Origin: Microbacterium maritypicum
GTDB taxonomy: Bacteria; Actinomycetota; Actinomycetes; Actinomycetales; Microbacteriaceae
Assembly: GCF_041529975.1 (NCBI RefSeq)
Contig: NZ_CP168030.1
Coordinates: forward strand, 868,001-932,000
Length of the DNA: 64,000 nucleotides
Direction of reading: 5' to 3'
How positions within the stretch are numbered: position 1 is the first letter of the stretch; the number at the start of each line of letters is the position of its first letter. Below the pieces are notes generated by a model, which did no database searches, was not told where the DNA came from, and was given only the letters and a program-made list of their open reading frames with translations. Shown here one piece after another: positions 1-7,790 of the stretch. The position numbers and the translations under genes were made by a program.

Positions 1-2232
1 GCGCTCGCGCTCCACGGCCTCGCCCTCGACGTCGACCCGGGGGAGGATCTTCTCCAGCCACGCGGGCAGCTCCCAAGCGCGCTCGCCGAGGATCGCCATG
101 AGGGCGGGGATCAGTGTCATCCGCACCAGGAAGGCGTCGATCGCGATGCCGGCCGCGAGGCCCAGGGCGATGGGTTTCAGCGACGAGTCGCCCTCGGGGA
201 CGAACGCCACGAAGACCGCGAACATGATGAGCCCTGCGGCGGTGACGACCTTGGCTGAGCCGGTGAAGCCGCTGCGGACGGTGCGCAGCGCGGCAGCGCG
301 TCGCGTGGCCCGATCAGGGCTCTTCGAGTCGGGGTCGTGCACGAAGTCCTCGCGCATCCGCGAGACGAGGAACACCTGGTAGTCCATCGCGAGCCCGAAC
401 AGCACGCCCATGAGGATGATCGGCATGAAGCTGATGATCGGACCGACCTTGGCGACATGCAGCAGATCGGCGAACCAGCCCCACTCGAACACGGCGCCGA
501 CCACGCCGAACGCGGCGACGATCGAGAGCAGGTAGCCGGCGGCTGCGGTGATCGGCACCCACAGCGAGCGGAAGACGATGGTGAGCAGGATGAGCGAGAG
601 CCCGATCACGAAGATGCCGAACGGCAGCAGCGCATTGCCCAGCTGGTCGGAGATGTCGATGCCGACGGCGGTGAAGCCGGTGACCTTGAGGTCGATCCCG
701 AACTCATCGAGCCACTCGTCGTGGTGGCTCCGCAGCTCGCGCACGAGGTCGGCCGTCGCCGGGTCGTCCGGAGCGGTCTCCGGGACGATCTGCACGATCC
801 CGGTGTCGGCGGTCTCGTTCGGGGTCGCGAGCGCGACCTCCTTGACTCCGGGAACCTCGGCGACGGCATCCCCGAGGTCTTCCATCAGGGTGAGCGGGTC
901 GGTCGAGGTGACGATCGTGCCGGTGAGGATCATCGGTCCGTTGAACCCCGGTCCGAATTCCTCGGCCACGAGGTCGTAGGTCTGACGCGCCTCCGAGTCC
1001 TTCGGCAGCACGCCGGCGTTCGGGAGCGCGAGGTTCAGGCTGAGCGCGGGGATGGCCACGATACCGAGGCCGATCACGACGGCGAGCGAGACGAGGATCG
1101 GGCGCTTGGTGACGCCGTTCACCCACCGCGCGCTGCCCTTCGCGCGCACCGGAGCGGCGGGCGCATCATCGCTGTCTGCGTTCTTCTTCGCCTTCGGCGC
1201 GCGCCTCGGGCGACCCACCACCTTGCCCTTCATGAAGCCGAGGAATGCGGGGGTCAGCGTGACCGCGATCGCGACCGCGACGGCGACCGAGACGGAGGCC
1301 GCGATGCCCATGGTCGTCAGGAACGGGATGCCGGCGAAGCCGAGGCCGATCAGTGCGATGAGCACCGTGACGCCGGCGAACACGACGGCCGATCCGGCGG
1401 TGCCGACGGCGCGCGAGGCGGACTCCTCGGGATCCACGCCCGCGCGGACCTGATCCTGATGTCGCGCCATGATGAACAGCGCATAGTCGATGCCGACCGC
1501 GAGCCCGAGCATGAGCGCCAGCAGCGGGGTGGTGGACGACACGGTCGCGAAGGCCGTCGCGGTGAAGATGCCCGCCATCGAGATGCCGACGCCGAGGATC
1601 GCCGTGAGCAGCGGCAGCCCGGCCACCACGAAGGAGCGGAAGGTCACGATCAACACGAGCAGCGCGATCAGGAGGCCGACCGCCTCGGTGAGGGTGACGC
1701 CGGGGATCGAGATCGCGAAGAGGTCGCCGCCCAGCGAGGTCTGTGCGCCGTCCGGGAGCTCGGCGTCGAGATCGCTCACGACGGAGCGCAGCGCGTCCTT
1801 CGTCTCGTCCGAGACATCGGTGGACTCGCCGTCGAACTGCACGCGCACGATGGCGGCGGTGTCGTCGTCGTTGATCATGCCCTCGACCATCTCGTCGTAG
1901 GGCGAGGTGGCGGCGAGCACACCGTCGAGGTCGCCGAGTTCGTCGACGGCATCCTCGATGTGGTCGCGGTAGTCGTCGGCGGTGATCTCGTCGCCGTCGG
2001 CTGCCACGACGATGAATTGGGCATTTGTCCCGCTCACCTGCGGGAACGACCGCGAGAGCTGCTCGAGGCCCGCCTGTGATTCAGTGCCGGGGATCGAGAA
2101 CGTGTTGTCGGTGCCCGCTCCCAGCACGAGTGCTCCGGCTCCGGCGATGCCGAGCGCGAGCAGCCAGGACACGAGGACTCGCCAGGGGTGCCGGAAGGAC
2201 CAGCGGCCGAGCGAGGACAGGAGTGTGGACAC
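1..2232 (-). CDS. MMPL/RND-family transporter (C-terminus at window edge)
   Basis: Membrane transporter of the MMPL branch of the RND superfamily, the proton-driven exporters of lipids or drugs. The visible 744 codons contain two similar halves, each a membrane helix, a large extracytoplasmic loop and a cluster of hydrophobic helices; the helix after the N-terminal basic stretch (about residues 13-33) is followed by a loop starting with GAGTDNTFSIPGTES. The GTG start is chosen because GGAGG lies 5-6 nt upstream. The reading frame is still open at base 1, so the last residues may lie outside. It is divergent from a TetR gene with paired operators between them, which suggests repression by that protein. 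The substrate cannot be told. Confidence 0.93.
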   Translation of the reverse strand, partial: MSTLLSSLGRWSFRHPWRVLVSWLLALGIAGAGALVLGAGTDNTFSIPGTESQAGLEQLSRSFPQVSGTNAQFIVVAADGDEITADDYRDHIEDAVDELGDLDGVLAATSPYDEMVEGMINDDDTAAIVRVQFDGESTDVSDETKDALRSVVSDLDAELPDGAQTSLGGDLFAISIPGVTLTEAVGLLIALLVLIVTFRSFVVAGLPLLTAILGVGISMAGIFTATAFATVSSTTPLLALMLGLAVGIDYALFIMARHQDQVRAGVDPEESASRAVGTAGSAVVFAGVTVLIALIGLGFAGIPFLTTMGIAASVSVAVAVAIAVTLTPAFLGFMKGKVVGRPRRAPKAKKNADSDDAPAAPVRAKGSARWVNGVTKRPILVSLAVVIGLGIVAIPALSLNLALPNAGVLPKDSEARQTYDLVAEEFGPGFNGPMILTGTIVTSTDPLTLMEDLGDAVAEVPGVKEVALATPNETADTGIVQIVPETAPDDPATADLVRELRSHHDEWLDEFGIDLKVTGFTAVGIDISDQLGNALLPFGIFVIGLSLILLTIVFRSLWVPITAAAGYLLSIVAAFGVVGAVFEWGWFADLLHVAKVGPIISFMPIILMGVLFGLAMDYQVFLVSRMREDFVHDPDSKSPDRATRRAAALRTVRSGFTGSAKVVTAAGLIMFAVFVAFVPEGDSSLKPIALGLAAGIAIDAFLVRMTLIPALMAILGERAWELPAWLEKILPRVDVEGEAVERER

Positions 2233-2257
2233 GCGTTCCTCCGAGGGGTACTGATCG

Positions 2258-2290
2258 GATACACAGGTGTATCCGATACATACATGTATC
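2258..2290. promoter_or_regulatory. Paired palindromic operators between MMPL and tetR
   Basis: Two 16-bp palindromes with perfect 7-bp arms and 2-bp centres lie side by side: GATACACAGGTGTATC (2258-2273) and GATACATACATGTATC (2275-2290), 17 bp apart centre to centre. They sit about 26 bp before the MMPL start and 74 bp before the tetR start. This is the usual architecture for a TetR-family repressor that controls itself and a divergent exporter; the assignment to the neighbouring regulator is inferred. Confidence 0.85.
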
Positions 2291-2363
2291 GTAAATTGAC
2301 CGGCACATCGGAATCTGTGTGCCGGGTGTGAATCGTGCGAGAGTGAAGGGTCAGGAGGTTTCG

Positions 2364-2987
2364 ATGTCGACACCCGCAACCCGCAGCCGTGAGAACACGC
2401 GTGCCCGTCTGCTCGAGGCCGCCGCGCAGGTCTTCGCCGAGGTCGGTCTCGACGGCGCCTCTGTCGAGGCCGTGTGCGAGCGAGCCGGATTCACCCGCGG
2501 TGCGTTCTACTCCAACTTCGAATCCAAGGACGAGCTGTTCCTGATGCTCGCCGCGAGCGTCTCCGACGTGCGCGTGAGGGGAGTGCGCACCCGCGTCGAG
2601 GAACTGACGGCGGAGGGTGCCCTGGTGGAAGGGTGCGATCCGATCGAGCTCGTGCAGCAGATCATGGAGCTCGGCGGCGATGACCGCCTCGGCGTGATGC
2701 TGCTGAGCGAGATCCGCATCCGGGCTCTGCGCGACGCGAAGTTCGGCGAGGCGTACCTCGCGCAGGAGAGCGAGATGGTCGCGAGCATCGCGCAGATCAT
2801 CGACGACATCGTCTCGGTGAGCGCGCTGAAGCTGCGCCTGCCGGCCGAGACCGCGGCACGCATGCTCATGATCCTCTGGGAGGGCATGACCGTGCGCGGG
2901 GCGATGGCCGGCCAGGACGACGCGCAGCTGCGCCAGGCGGGCAGCGAGCAGCTCGGCCGTCTCGTGCAGCTGATCATCGAGTCGTAG
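2364..2987 (+). CDS. TetR/AcrR family transcriptional repressor
   Basis: One-component DNA-binding repressor of 207 aa. The N-terminal 60 residues form a typical TetR helix-turn-helix (ARLLEAAAQVFAEVG, then FTRGAFYSNFESKDELF); the rest is a helical ligand and dimer domain without a recognisable signature. The ATG at 2364 is preferred over an upstream in-frame start at 2319 because AGGAGG lies 5 nt before it. It is divergent from the MMPL transporter and converges on the MFS exporter, overlapping its end by 14 bp. It probably binds the two palindromes upstream. Confidence 0.93.
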   Translation: MSTPATRSRENTRARLLEAAAQVFAEVGLDGASVEAVCERAGFTRGAFYSNFESKDELFLMLAASVSDVRVRGVRTRVEELTAEGALVEGCDPIELVQQIMELGGDDRLGVMLLSEIRIRALRDAKFGEAYLAQESEMVASIAQIIDDIVSVSALKLRLPAETAARMLMILWEGMTVRGAMAGQDDAQLRQAGSEQLGRLVQLIIES

Positions 2988-4413
2988 CGCGCGTCGCCGG
3001 AGCATCGGTCGCGGAATCGCTCGATCGTGCGCGGTTCGGCGCGAGCGACAGCAGGGCGCCGGCTGCCAGGAGCGCGGCCGTCACGAGGAACGTCGTCCGC
3101 AACGCAGAGGTCAGCGCGTCCGGGGAGGCGGCTGCGATCTCGCCGGAACCGGATGCTGCCGCGAAAAGCGCGGCGAGCACGGAGGCACCGGTGACGAGAC
3201 CGAGATTGCGGGAGAGTCCCAGGAGGCCCGAGGCCGCACCGCGACGGTCGGCGGGGGTCGAGTTCAGAACGCCGGTGTTGTTGGCGGCGAGGAACAGCTG
3301 GTAACCGGGAGCGAGCAGCACGGTGCCCGTGATGTAGCCCGGCAGCCCCCACCACCCGGGGAGCAGGGCGAGCGCGAGCGCCCCGAGGAGCATGCCGCCG
3401 AGTCCGACCGATGTCATCCGGTGCGTGCCGAACCGGTCGACCGCGCGTCCGGCCAGCACGCCGGTGCAGATCGATGCGAGCGGACCGGCCGCCATGACGG
3501 CGCCGATCGCCGCGGGCGGCAGGTGCAGAGCGCCCGCGAGGAAGAAGGGGCCCACCACGAGGGTGCTCATCATGACGGTGCCCACGATGAGGTTGAGGAC
3601 TGCGCCGAGCGAGACGCGGCGGTTCCTGAGCAGGGTCGGCGGCAGCAACGGGTGTTTCGCGCGACGCTCGCGCATCACGAACAGTCCGGTGGCGACGACC
3701 GCTCCGCCGAGGAGGGGCAGCGTCGGCCACGAGGCCTGATCGCCCGGTGCGGTGACGCCGAGCGTGTAGAGGGCGACCGCCACCGTCAGCAGGACCATGC
3801 CCGGAAGGTCGAAGCCGCGTCGGGGGCTGCCTGCCTGCCGTGCTTCCGCTCCGGTCACCGCCGCCAGGGCTGCGGCGAGGAGTCCGAGCGGCACCATGGC
3901 GGCGAAGATCGCCGGCCAACCGGCCACCGTGATCAGGAGCCCGCCGAGCACCGGACCGGAGGCGGTCCCCACCGCGGCCGTGGTGCCGAGCAGGCCCATG
4001 ACGCGGCCGAGACGATCCGGCGGGACCAGGTCGCGGGCGCGCGCCAGGGGGAGTGCCATCATGACGGCGGCACCGATGCCCTGCAGTGCGCGGGCGGCGA
4101 TCAGCATCCACAGCGACGGCGCGATCGCACTCAGTGCCGCCGCGATCGTGAAGACACCCATGCCGAGCAGCAGCACCCGACGGCGCCCGATCAGATCGCC
4201 CAGGTGCCCCACCGTGAGGCTCGTCGCCGTCATCGTGAGCAGGTAGGCGAGGGCCACCCACTGCGCCTGCGCGAAGGTGCCGTCGAGTTCGACGGCGATC
4301 GTGGGGAGCGCGACATTCGCGGCGCTCGTCCCCAGCGATGCGACCAGGACGCTGAGGGCGAGCCCGGCCGTGCCCGCGCGAAGGAGGGGTGTGGGGGTGG
4401 AAGTCTCCGTCAT
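2974..4413 (-). CDS. MFS transporter, DHA2 (EmrB/QacA-like) drug exporter
   Basis: Proton-coupled exporter of 479 aa with about 14 hydrophobic segments, the size of the DHA2 family. The N-terminal SLGTSAANVALPTI region and the loop-2/3 motif GHLGDLIGRRRVLL are characteristic. An in-frame start 12 codons upstream (4449) exists, but the ATG at 4413 precedes the typical family N-terminus and has a GATGCT hexamer 6 nt before it, as expected for a leaderless start. It is divergent from an XRE-cupin regulator that probably controls it. The 3' end overlaps the end of tetR. Substrate unknown. Confidence 0.92.
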   Translation of the reverse strand: MTETSTPTPLLRAGTAGLALSVLVASLGTSAANVALPTIAVELDGTFAQAQWVALAYLLTMTATSLTVGHLGDLIGRRRVLLLGMGVFTIAAALSAIAPSLWMLIAARALQGIGAAVMMALPLARARDLVPPDRLGRVMGLLGTTAAVGTASGPVLGGLLITVAGWPAIFAAMVPLGLLAAALAAVTGAEARQAGSPRRGFDLPGMVLLTVAVALYTLGVTAPGDQASWPTLPLLGGAVVATGLFVMRERRAKHPLLPPTLLRNRRVSLGAVLNLIVGTVMMSTLVVGPFFLAGALHLPPAAIGAVMAAGPLASICTGVLAGRAVDRFGTHRMTSVGLGGMLLGALALALLPGWWGLPGYITGTVLLAPGYQLFLAANNTGVLNSTPADRRGAASGLLGLSRNLGLVTGASVLAALFAAASGSGEIAAASPDALTSALRTTFLVTAALLAAGALLSLAPNRARSSDSATDAPATRATTR

Positions 4414-4445
4414 ACCGTCAGCATCGATCGCGGAGCGCTCGATCA

Positions 4446-4477
4446 GCAACTCGTGTTGCCGAAACAGGGACGCCTGT
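4446..4477. promoter_or_regulatory. Two small dyads between MFS exporter and XRE regulator
   Basis: GCAAC-TCGT-GTTGC (4446-4459) and ACAGG-GACG-CCTGT (4464-4477) are perfect 5-bp inverted repeats with 4-nt spacers lying 18 bp apart in the divergent intergenic region. They are candidate operator sites for the XRE protein. The arms differ in sequence, so only one may be used. Confidence 0.45.
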
Positions 4478-4491
4478 GATCCTATGAAGCC

Positions 4492-5118
4492 ATGGAAGAA
4501 CAGGAATCGGTGCTCGACGCGACACTGGAACAGATCGGCCCCCGTCTCCAGTCGCTGCGCGCTCGCCGAGGGCTGACGCTCGCCGAGGTCGCCACGGCCA
4601 CCGGGATCTCGAAGAGCACGCTCTCCCGCCTGGAGACCGGTCAGCGGCGGCCGAGCCTGGAGCTGCTGCTGCCCCTCGCGCGGATGTATCGGGTCTCCCT
4701 CGACGACATCGTCGGTGCTCCCGAGACCGGAGATCCACGCGTGCGACTACGCCCGCGACGCGTCAACGGTCGGACCGTGGTGGCGCTCACTCGCCAGCCG
4801 GGGGAGAGGCATGCGTGGAAGATCATCGTGCCGCGGGAGGCGTCGGAGCCGAAGCTCACCGCGCACGAAGGTTCGTCCTGGATGTACGTGCTCACCGGCC
4901 GCATCCGGCTCATCGTCGGCGACCGCGACGTGATGCTCGACGCGGGAGAGGTCGCGGAGTTCGACACCCGAACGCCGCACTGGTTCGGCGCCGACGGCGA
5001 GCAGGACGCCGAGATCCTCACGATCTTCGGCGCGGACGGCGAGCCTGGGCCCCGCAGTGCGGATCTGGCGACGCGTCACCTCGCCGAGGTTCTCGGTCAG
5101 CACGCGGAGGCGCACTGA
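4492..5118 (+). CDS. XRE-family regulator with C-terminal cupin domain
   Basis: Transcriptional regulator of 208 aa. Residues about 17-72 form a lambda-repressor-like HTH (LRARRGLTLAEVATATGIS, then KSTLSRLETGQRRPSLELLL). Residues about 95-190 form a small cupin beta-barrel (HEGSSWMYVLTGRIRLIVGD and HWFGADG), which in this family senses a small molecule. It is divergent from the MFS exporter, so local control of efflux is the simplest reading. No SD is evident; TCCTAT 6 nt before the ATG may be a -10 for a leaderless transcript. Confidence 0.92.
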   Translation: MEEQESVLDATLEQIGPRLQSLRARRGLTLAEVATATGISKSTLSRLETGQRRPSLELLLPLARMYRVSLDDIVGAPETGDPRVRLRPRRVNGRTVVALTRQPGERHAWKIIVPREASEPKLTAHEGSSWMYVLTGRIRLIVGDRDVMLDAGEVAEFDTRTPHWFGADGEQDAEILTIFGADGEPGPRSADLATRHLAEVLGQHAEAH

Positions 5119-5154
5119 CCTCCGCAGCGGTGTCGCTCGACGATCCGGATCGGT

Positions 5155-6138
5155 TCAGTTCGCGCGGGAAGTCAGTTCGTAGTGGCAGCGGGCGAGCCGT
5201 GCCACCCACCACTCACGGCGCTCATCTGAGGCCGCGAGACGGCTGAGCGCCTCGGCATCCGGCGTCACCCGACCCACCGGGATCGAGCCGTCGACGGGAC
5301 GCAGGTCCGCCACGTCGTCGAGGAAGAGCGACGCGGTACCGAGCCCGCAGTCGTAATCCAGCGTCGGGAGAGCTGCGGCGAGTGCGGCGCCCTGGGACAG
5401 GCCGATCGCGGTGTCGAGAGCACTCGAGACCACGACCGGGAGCCCCGCTGCGGTGACGATCTGCAGCGCGTGGGTGATGCCGCCGAGCGGCTGCGCCTTG
5501 ATGACGAGCAGATCGGCTGCACCGGCGCGGGCGACGGCGAGCGGGTCGGAGGACTTGCGCACGCTCTCGTCGGCGGCCACAGGGATGCCCATGTACTTGA
5601 CCCGCTTGCGCAGATCCGCGAGCTCCGGCACTGTCGCGCAGGGCTGCTCCACGTACTCCAGGTCGTACTCGCCCAGGGCGTGGACGGCGTGCTCGGCCTC
5701 GTCGACGTTCCAGGCGCCGTTGGCATCCACGCGGATGCGTCCCTCCGGTCCCATCGCCTCACGCACGGCGCGGACTCGCGCCACGTCGTCGGCGAGGTTC
5801 TGACCCGGTTCGGCGACCTTGACCTTGGCGGTGCGGCATCCGGGGAACCGGTCCAGCACCTCGGCGACGCGGGCGGCATCCACCGCGGGGATCGTCGCGT
5901 TCACGCCGATCCGGTCGCGCAGTGGCGCCGGCTGCTCGCGCCACGCGAAGTCGATCGCGGCGGCGAGCCAGGTCGCGGCCTCCGCATCCTCGTACTCCAC
6001 GAACGGCGAGAACTCCGCCCATCCCCGCGGGCCCTCGAAGAGGAGCGCCTCCCGCACCTCGACGCCGCGGAAGCGGCTGTGCATCGGGAGGGCGACGACC
6101 CTGGCCGAGTCGATCAGGTCTGCGAGCGGCGGGATCAT
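5155..6138 (-). CDS. menC: o-Succinylbenzoate synthase
   Basis: Enolase-superfamily dehydratase converting SHCHC to o-succinylbenzoate in menaquinone synthesis; 327 aa. The catalytic residues are visible: TAKVKVAEP (the KxK lysine), RVDANGAW (metal Asp), EYVEQPC (metal Glu), VAADESV (metal Asp) and VIKAQPLGG (second lysine). Start chosen at MIPPLADL, since the 36 codons upstream are low-complexity and the family begins here. CAGAAT lies 6 nt before the ATG and may be the -10 of a leaderless transcript. menB and menE follow on the other strand about 1.6 kb away. Confidence 0.93.
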   Translation of the reverse strand: MIPPLADLIDSARVVALPMHSRFRGVEVREALLFEGPRGWAEFSPFVEYEDAEAATWLAAAIDFAWREQPAPLRDRIGVNATIPAVDAARVAEVLDRFPGCRTAKVKVAEPGQNLADDVARVRAVREAMGPEGRIRVDANGAWNVDEAEHAVHALGEYDLEYVEQPCATVPELADLRKRVKYMGIPVAADESVRKSSDPLAVARAGAADLLVIKAQPLGGITHALQIVTAAGLPVVVSSALDTAIGLSQGAALAAALPTLDYDCGLGTASLFLDDVADLRPVDGSIPVGRVTPDAEALSRLAASDERREWWVARLARCHYELTSRAN

Positions 6139-6218
6139 GTGCCCATTCTGCTCCGTGGAAGCCCCGCCGCGCCGCTCGTCCCCCGGGTGAGTCGCCCCGG
6201 CCCGCCCCGCCTCGCCCC

Positions 6219-6297
6219 CGAGCGCACGGCTTGCTGCCGAGCGCACGGCGTGTAAACGCGACGAAGCCGTGCGCTCGACGAGAAGCCGTGCGCTCGG
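6219..6297. repeat. Interspersed GAGYGCACGG inverted-repeat element, copy A
   Basis: A 79-bp element built from the decamer GAGCGCACGG, present twice in forward orientation (6220-6229 and 6239-6248) and twice as its inverse CCGTGCGCTC. Each forward unit can pair with an inverse one. Copy B at 40626-40704 is nearly the same in arrangement and sequence. It lies between the divergent menC and padR genes. Confidence 0.8.
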
Positions 6298-6339
6298 CTA
6301 TCCCGAGGGGGCGGGGGTAGGTCAGGCATAAATGTGTGA

Positions 6340-6369
6340 TTGACAATGGTGTGTGGCGCACAGTAATGT
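6340..6369 (+). promoter_or_regulatory. padR promoter with direct repeats
   Basis: TTGACA (6340-6345), an 18-bp spacer and TAATGT (6364-6369) form a near-consensus promoter. Transcription would begin at or next to the ATG at 6377, so the mRNA is probably leaderless. Related repeats ATGTGTGATTGACA (6332-6345) and ATGTGATCGACA (6366-6377) overlap the -35 and -10/start and may be PadR operator half-sites for autoregulation. Confidence 0.75.
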
Positions 6370-6376
6370 GATCGAC

Positions 6377-6709
6377 ATGAACGAGACGCTCGACACGCAC
6401 CTGCAGGAGCTGCGCCGCGGCACGGTGGTGCTGGCCTGCCTGCAGCTGCTGCGCACGCCGGGATACGGATACTCGCTGCTCGAGCAGCTTGAACAGCGAG
6501 GCTTCGCGACCGACGCGAACACGCTGTACCCGCTGCTGCGACGACTCGAGAAGCAGGAGTACCTCACGAGCGAGTGGAACACCGACGAGGCCCGGCCCCG
6601 CAAGTTCTACCGCACCTCGGATGCCGGCATCCGCCTCGCCGACACCCTCACCGACGAATGGCGGTCGCTCACCACGGCGATCGCCTCCCTCACCGCAGAG
6701 GAGAACTGA
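6377..6709 (+). CDS. PadR family transcriptional regulator
   Basis: Small winged-helix regulator of 110 aa. It has the PadR pattern: LQLLRTPGYGYSLLEQLEQ, then NTLYPLLRRLEKQEYLTSEW and RKFYRTSDAG. A GTG eight codons upstream (6353) is possible, but ATG 6377 is exactly where the promoter would start transcription. The downstream gene starts 1 nt after this stop codon, so the two form an operon. In such pairs PadR represses the operon; the inducing signal is unknown. Confidence 0.92.
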   Translation: MNETLDTHLQELRRGTVVLACLQLLRTPGYGYSLLEQLEQRGFATDANTLYPLLRRLEKQEYLTSEWNTDEARPRKFYRTSDAGIRLADTLTDEWRSLTTAIASLTAEEN

Positions 6710-6710
6710 C

Positions 6711-7706
6711 ATGACCACCACAGCCACACTCACCGAGCGCTACATCAGCGCGACGATCCGCAGTCTCCGGCCCGAGGCACAGGACGACGTCCGCGCCGAG
6801 CTCGAAGCCTCCATCGCCGACGCGATCGAGGCGAGGCTCGAGCAGGGGGAGGCGCCGGAAGACGCCGAACGCGCCGTCCTCACCGAGCTCGGCGACCCCG
6901 GGGTCCTGGCCGCGGGGTACGCGGATCGCCCGTTGTACCTCCTCGGCCCGCGCTTCTATCTGACCTGGTGGCGACTGCTCAAGCTGCTGCTGATGATCGT
7001 TCCGGTCTGCGTCCTCGGCGGCGTCGCACTGGGACAGACCATCTCCGGTGCCCCCGTGGGCGAGATCATCTCGACGTCGATCGTGGCGACCGGCGGGGCA
7101 ATCCTCCACATCTGCTTCTGGACCACGCTCGTCTTCGTCATCCTCGAGCGTTCGAACAGCACGACGGCGATCGAGAAGTGGGATCTCGACCAGCTGCCGG
7201 AGCCGACCGAGAAGGGAGTGGGGCGCAGCGAGCTGATCGCGTCGCTCGTCTTCCTCGGCATCGCGATCGGTGCTCTCCTCTGGGATCGCTACCGCGGCTT
7301 CGTCCACGTCGACGGCGAGACCTTGCCGATCCTGAACCCGCAACTGTGGCCGTGGGGGATCGGGGTCCTGTTCCTGCTCATCGTCGCGGAGGCCGTGTTC
7401 GCGGTCGTGCTCTACCGCAGGGGCCGCTGGACCACGGGGCTGGCCGTGACGAACACGATCCTCGCCCTGGCGTTCCTCGCCTGGGTGCTCGTCCCGCTGC
7501 TGACCGGAGACCTGGTGAATCCGGAGTTCCTCGCGCAGATCACGGCGGCCGGCGGGGAGGGCTTCGCGGCCGGACAGGCGGAATCGGCCGACGAGGGCGG
7601 GGTGTTCCGCATCCTCGCCGTGCTGCTGGGATTCGGTATCGCGCTCGGCGTCGGCTGGGACATCGTCGACGGCTGGATCAAGACGGTCCGCGCTCGTCGT
7701 CGCTGA
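6711..7706 (+). CDS. Membrane protein with HAAS/permease-prefix-like N-terminus
   Basis: Protein of 331 aa. Residues 1-70 are cytoplasmic and helical (ISATIRSLRPEAQDDVRAELEASI, then AERAVLTELGDPGVLAAGYADRP), a layout found in the HAAS/permease-prefix domains that accompany PadR regulators. After residue 80 there are about six hydrophobic segments. The start follows AGAGGAG in the end of padR. Such proteins often accompany a permease or sigma/anti-sigma module, but none lies beside it here. Molecular function unknown. Confidence 0.8.
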   Translation: MTTTATLTERYISATIRSLRPEAQDDVRAELEASIADAIEARLEQGEAPEDAERAVLTELGDPGVLAAGYADRPLYLLGPRFYLTWWRLLKLLLMIVPVCVLGGVALGQTISGAPVGEIISTSIVATGGAILHICFWTTLVFVILERSNSTTAIEKWDLDQLPEPTEKGVGRSELIASLVFLGIAIGALLWDRYRGFVHVDGETLPILNPQLWPWGIGVLFLLIVAEAVFAVVLYRRGRWTTGLAVTNTILALAFLAWVLVPLLTGDLVNPEFLAQITAAGGEGFAAGQAESADEGGVFRILAVLLGFGIALGVGWDIVDGWIKTVRARRR

Positions 7707-7718
7707 CCACGCGCGATC

Positions 7719-7754
7719 GAGGAAGCGCCGTCCCGCTCGGGGCGGCGCTTCCTC
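7719..7754 (+). terminator. Hairpin terminator after padR operon
   Basis: GAGGAAGCGCCG (7719-7730) pairs perfectly with CGGCGCTTCCTC (7743-7754). An inner TCCC/GGGG extends the stem to about 16 bp around a GCTC loop. No U-tract. Confidence 0.8.
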
Positions 7755-7777
7755 CGTTGGCGGGGGCGGGCGAGGAA

Positions 7778-7783
7778 TAGGGT
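7778..7783 (+). promoter_or_regulatory. -10 element TAGGGT of menB (leaderless start)
   Basis: TAGGGT ends 7 nt before the GTG at 7791. No good -35 is seen. Confidence 0.55.
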
Positions 7784-7790
7784 GGATGCC

